64,000 nt of DNA. Origin: Xylaria sp. FL1777. Its lineage: Eukaryota; Ascomycota; Sordariomycetes; Xylariales; Xylariaceae. The notes below the pieces were generated by a model, which did not search any database, was not told the origin of the DNA, and saw only the letters and a list, made by a program, of their open reading frames with translations. A program made the position numbers and the translations under genes. Numbering within the stretch: position 1 is the stretch's first letter; the number at the start of each line of letters is the position of its first letter. Shown piece after piece: positions 59,895 to 64,000 of this stretch. The stretch lies in the NCBI GenBank assembly GCA_022578965.1, contig MU400585.1:152651-216650 (forward strand), in the 5' to 3' direction.

Positions 59895-60004
59895 AGTAAA
59901 ACTAGTTTAGCGTTTATTATTAACTATTTTAAACAAAATTATATAATTAAGCTTATAAAAGTAAAACTAGTTAACTAGGCATTTTTTATTAATTATTTTA
60001 AACT
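59895..60004. repeat. Two-copy direct repeat of about 65-bp period
   Basis: A segment beginning AGTAAAACTAGTT and ending ATTTTAAAC occurs from 59895 and again from 59960 with a few substitutions and small indels. Confidence 0.45.
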
Positions 60005-61022
60005 GCATTAAAAAAAAGTAATAATTTAGTTTAAAACTATTTATTTTAAAATTATTACAGCAAAGTTAATTAAATGTTCTTTATTTATAGGTTTTTTTAG
60101 TAATTTATTAATAAGTATTATACCTTAAAATAATAAAAAGCAGGTTTTATTAAAACTACAACTATAAAGGTATAATATAATATTTATTATTAAACAAAAG
60201 TTTTTATACTTTATAAAAACCTTAATATAACTATATATAAAGTATAATAAAGTATTTTTTTGTTTTAGTTAATAATAATGCCTTTAACTATTTTTAGCAA
60301 TTTAGCAATGCTTTTAAAAGTATATTAAAAAAAATATTTATAAAACTACTTATAAAAATTAAAACTATAAAACTATATAGTAATAAGGTGCTTAATAATT
60401 AACTATATTATAGTAAATTATATATAATATTGCAGTAATTTAAAAGATTTTTTTTTTTCCCTTAATATAAGTATAAATATAATTATTACTATAATATGCC
60501 TTAAGGTATATTATAAACTATTATGCTATATTATAATATAAAAAGTTAAGCTAAGTATTAATAAATAATAATAGTTTTAGCTATTAAATAATAATTATTA
60601 CTTATAATAATATAAACAATATTTTGTTATAAAGCAAATAATTAATTTTGCATTTTTTTATTTATTTATTATATAAATTTATAAAAAATAGCTAAAAGCT
60701 TAAAAAAAAAAACAGTTATAATAAATTTAACTTAATTTTTTTTATTAAAGCATATATAGCTTAATTAACTATTATAATATATACTAAGAAAGATTTTTAT
60801 ATATTAACTTAATATTTATTAGTTTGCTTATATGTTTTAAATTAGCAAAAGTTAAATAGTTTTACTTTTAGTATATAAAATAGTTTTAATAAGTTTTAAT
60901 TTAACTTAGTATAATCTTAGTGTTTTATTAAACTATGCATTTAAAAATAATATAAAGTGTTTAACTAGTTTAATGCATATAATAATTAAGCAACTTTTTA
61001 AGTTATAATTAATAATTTATAA

Positions 61023-61054
61023 CAAACCTGTTATATATTAATATAACAGGTTTG
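61023..61054. repeat. Palindrome with 14-bp perfect arms
   Basis: CAAACCTGTTATAT at 61023-61036 pairs with ATATAACAGGTTTG at 61041-61054 around ATTA. It keeps CC and GG dinucleotides that are otherwise nearly missing from the block. Confidence 0.8.
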
Positions 61055-61316
61055 CTTTTAGGGTTTTAATTTGCAAGTAATAATAGGATTTTTAATAGTA
61101 GTTCGTTAAAAAGGTTTTTAGAGTATTTTTACTACTATGCATTAATAAAGGTCTTAAAAAATTAAAAGTAATAAATATATTAATACTTAGCAGTTATAAA
61201 AAATTAATAGCTAAAAAACTAAAACTAAATAAATAACTAAATATAAAAAATGTATGTTTATATAAACAAAAAAAAAATAAAAAAAGTAGTAACTTTTTTT
61301 AAATTACTGCAAGTTT

Positions 61317-61416
61317 AATAAGCACTAAATTATTATAAGCTTAATAAGCTTTAAATTATTATAAGCTTAATAAGCCTTAAATTACTATAAGCTTAATAAG
61401 CTAAATAAATTATTAT
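61317..61416. repeat. 26-bp tandem repeat, about 3.8 copies
   Basis: Unit AATAAGCTTTAAATTATTAT plus AAGCTT. Copies are 61317-61342, 61343-61368, 61369-61394 and a partial copy to 61416, with one to three differences each. A decayed half copy precedes it at 61301-61316. Confidence 0.85.
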
Positions 61417-64000
61417 ATAACTTTAGCTTTAGCTAGCAAAAAAAAAAGTACAAAGTATATATAAAAGCATTAAGCTGCTTTAAAAGCTACTTTTATACTA
61501 ATTTTATAACATTATTTTTTTTTTTTAGAATTGTTGTTTTAATAATTTTCCGTAAATATTCTTTTTTTTCTTTTTTTTTATATATTATAATATTAAAACG
61601 TATTAAAAAAACTAACTGTTTATTTAAAACAAAGCAAAAACTTATTTTTGCCTTTTTTATTAATTTTATTAGCTATAAAGTTATGCTTTATTTTTGCTAC
61701 TTTAATTAGTTATTAATATATAAAATAACAAATAATATGTTTTGTTGTTTTAAATATATACGTGCTAATTACTTTTGCAATAAATTAGAAGTTTTAATTA
61801 ACTTAATTAATAATATAGTTTTTAAACACTGTTGTTTTAAAAAAAAAAAAAAGCAAGCAAAACAATAGCTATTTTTAGTTTAAAAAAAATTAAAACAAGC
61901 TTAAAATAGCTTTAATTTTGTTTTAAGCAAATTAGCTTAGCTTTATATATAAAAACGTTTTTTAAAAACAAAAAGTATTAAAATAATTTAACAAAAGCTT
62001 TAGTTCTTAAATAAACTAAATAAAATAAAACACATTAAAAAAAAACAAAAAGTGCTAGTAAAAAAGCAAAAATAATAAAAAAAACAAGCTAAAGCAGCAT
62101 AAGCTGCTTTATTTAAGTTTAATTAAAACTTTTTAAGCATTTTTTTTAAAGTTAACTTTTTTTTTTTAGTTTTAAGCAGTTAAAATATTAGCAATAAAAC
62201 TAATTTATAACTACTTTAGCAGTTTTTAAATGTTTTTTAAGTTTTTAAGTATTATTAGCATATAAGTATTTTTTTTATTTAATAAAATATTTTAAGTTAC
62301 TATTGTTTTAATAAAAATTTAATATACTTTTAATTTTATAAACGTTTTAATTTGTTTTTATTTTTAGTTATATTTTAATAAATGTTTTAATAAGTGCTAG
62401 TTTTAGTAAAAAAATATAAAAAATAAAGTAAATTTGCATATTTTTTAGTAATAACAGTTTATAGTTAATAAGTAAAATAACTTCTTTAATTTTAAAAAAG
62501 CTAAGTTTTTTAAATTTTAATTTATTGCTTAGTTGTTTTATTTTAATTTAAAGAATATTAATGTTTATATTTTATTTTTGTTATAGCAAATAAACCTTGT
62601 TTTTTTTTAAAAGCTAGTTTTTTAGTTTGTTTTTTGTTATAATATATTAACATTTATTGTTATAAAAACTAAAAACGTAATTATAGTTTAACTTATAGCG
62701 TTTTAATTTTTATTATAATAGTTTTTGCTTAAAGTATTATAGTTAAAATAGCAAATATTTTTATTAATGTTTTTTTTTGTTTTTTAATAGTTATTTGCTA
62801 TTTATAAATAGCTTTATGCAAAAATATATTTATATTTTTGTTTGTTAATATATTATATAAAATCTATACTATTAATAATAGTTTTATTTAATTGTTTTGT
62901 TAATAGTTAATATAACTTTATAAATATTATTTTAGTATTTAGTTTAGTTTTTTTGTTTGTTTATTTATTTATAAGTAATAAGCAGTTAAAAACTTTAGTT
63001 TAATACTAATAAGTTTAAAAAAACTAGTTTTAAACTTAAAAATAAACAATTTATTTTGATTTAAAATAATTTTTTTTAGTAGCTTATGTTTATTTAAATA
63101 TTAGCATATAAAAACATATATAAGTTATTTAGCTATTATATTTTTTTTAAATAGTAAAAAATAAGCATACTTAATAAGTTTATTAATAATAACTTATATT
63201 TTATTATATTATATTTTTATAACTAAATTAGTTAATAAAAATAATATTATAATAAAATTTTAAGCAATAATATATTATGCTTATTTAAGTATTTATATAA
63301 ATTATAGTAGTTTATAAAGCTTATATTAAGCTGCTTTAGCTTTATTATAAATATTGCATTTTTTTATAATAAATTTAATTATGTTTTATAGTTTTAAAAA
63401 ATTGTACTTTTTTTATAATTATTAAACTATTTTTATTATTTTTTAGTATTTATATAATAAATATTTATAGAATTTTTTAATAAACTTATTTTGTAAAAAT
63501 TTTAATAAATAAACTTTATATTTATACATTAGCTTGTTATTTTTTAATTTTTTATATTTTTGTAGTTATATTAACTTTTCTAAGTTATAAGCTTATTATA
63601 GTTATATATTTATAAAGTTTTTAAGTATAACTTTAATTTTTAAGCTTTTATTTCTTTAAAGATATAATATTTAAATGTTTTTTTTTAGAACTTTAAATTT
63701 TTTTTAACTTTGTTAACTAAATATGTTTGTTTAAATGTTTTTTTTTTTTTTAATGTAGCATATTTTAAAGTTAAATTTAAAAAAGAAAACTATTTAATTT
63801 TTATGTTGTTTAATAATTTTTTATATAGTTATAAATTTCGTTAAGTTTTAATAATTTAAATAAATTTTAATTAGCTTTATAATTTTTATAAAAAACAATT
63901 TTTACTTTTTAAGTGCTATAATAATTACAAGCAGTTTTTTATTATATATAAAGTATTATAATGCTACGTTTTATAATGCTTTAAAGTAATAAGCTATTAA

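Larger units (their letters stand above)
57906..64000. repeat. Extreme AT-rich block, second part
   Basis: Runs to the window end. About 10-15% G+C by eye and no gene. In 58561-59460 I counted 55 C, none preceded by T or C, and only two GpA. Runs of A and T up to about 14 are common. It could be a regional centromere, a mutated transposon graveyard or both. Confidence 0.85.

Noticed and set aside
56489..64000. Classical CpA-type RIP as sole explanation of the AT-rich block
   Set aside because: CpA and TpG remain common there while TpC and GpA are nearly absent, which is not the classical pattern; saturation or another process is needed.
1..64000. CRISPR arrays, rRNA genes, intact transposases or viral genes
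   Set aside because: No spaced direct-repeat arrays, rRNA-like stretches or recognisable transposase, reverse transcriptase or capsid motifs were found.

Overview
The window is nuclear DNA of a filamentous ascomycete (Pezizomycotina, probably a Sordariomycete). The reasons are genes with several short introns (about 50-170 nt, GTAAGT-like donors, CTAAC/CTGAC-like branch points, YAG acceptors), no operons, and typical mould families: a WSC wall sensor, a GPI-type GH17 glucanase, a Zn2Cys6 regulator and an alpha-amylase with a starch-binding domain. Exon structures were assembled by hand from splice signals, reading-frame continuity and family resemblance; no alignment was run.

Layout. 1-10.5 kb is a dense housekeeping block: an unrecognised coiled-coil protein cut by the window edge (-), nuclear rim protein NUR1 (-), V-ATPase subunit F VMA7 (+), the ML-domain lipid-transfer protein NPC2 (-) and a CSC1/OSCA-type DUF221 channel (-). 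13-21.2 kb holds two long single-exon genes on +, an 1102-residue coiled-coil protein with a repeated module and a 1276-residue kelch-type single-pass membrane protein. 21.2-27.7 kb has no gene I can support. 27.8-38.3 kb carries a WSC-type sensor, an isochorismatase-like hydrolase, a DUF300/OSTalpha membrane protein and a GH17 glucanase, all on +. 38.3-40.9 kb is degenerate, with one doubtful small membrane gene and one remnant. 40.9-46.4 kb holds two minus-strand neighbours, a ferroportin and a membrane-anchored multicopper oxidase, which could together oxidise and export iron. 49.4-56.5 kb holds a five-exon Zn2Cys6 transcription factor and an eight-exon alpha-amylase.

From about 56.49 kb to the window end lies a gene-free block of extreme A+T content (about 10-15% G+C by eye), interrupted by one GC-normal island of about 380 bp near 57.5-57.9 kb. 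Surviving C is almost always preceded by A or G; TpC (and GpA on the same strand) is nearly absent, while CpA is kept. Classical repeat-induced point mutation (RIP) depletes CpA, so this is a different signature and is the most unusual feature here. The block begins where the amylase starch-binding domain loses its resemblance to the family. Intergenic DNA elsewhere is littered with TACC/GGTA-type tracts and small hairpins.
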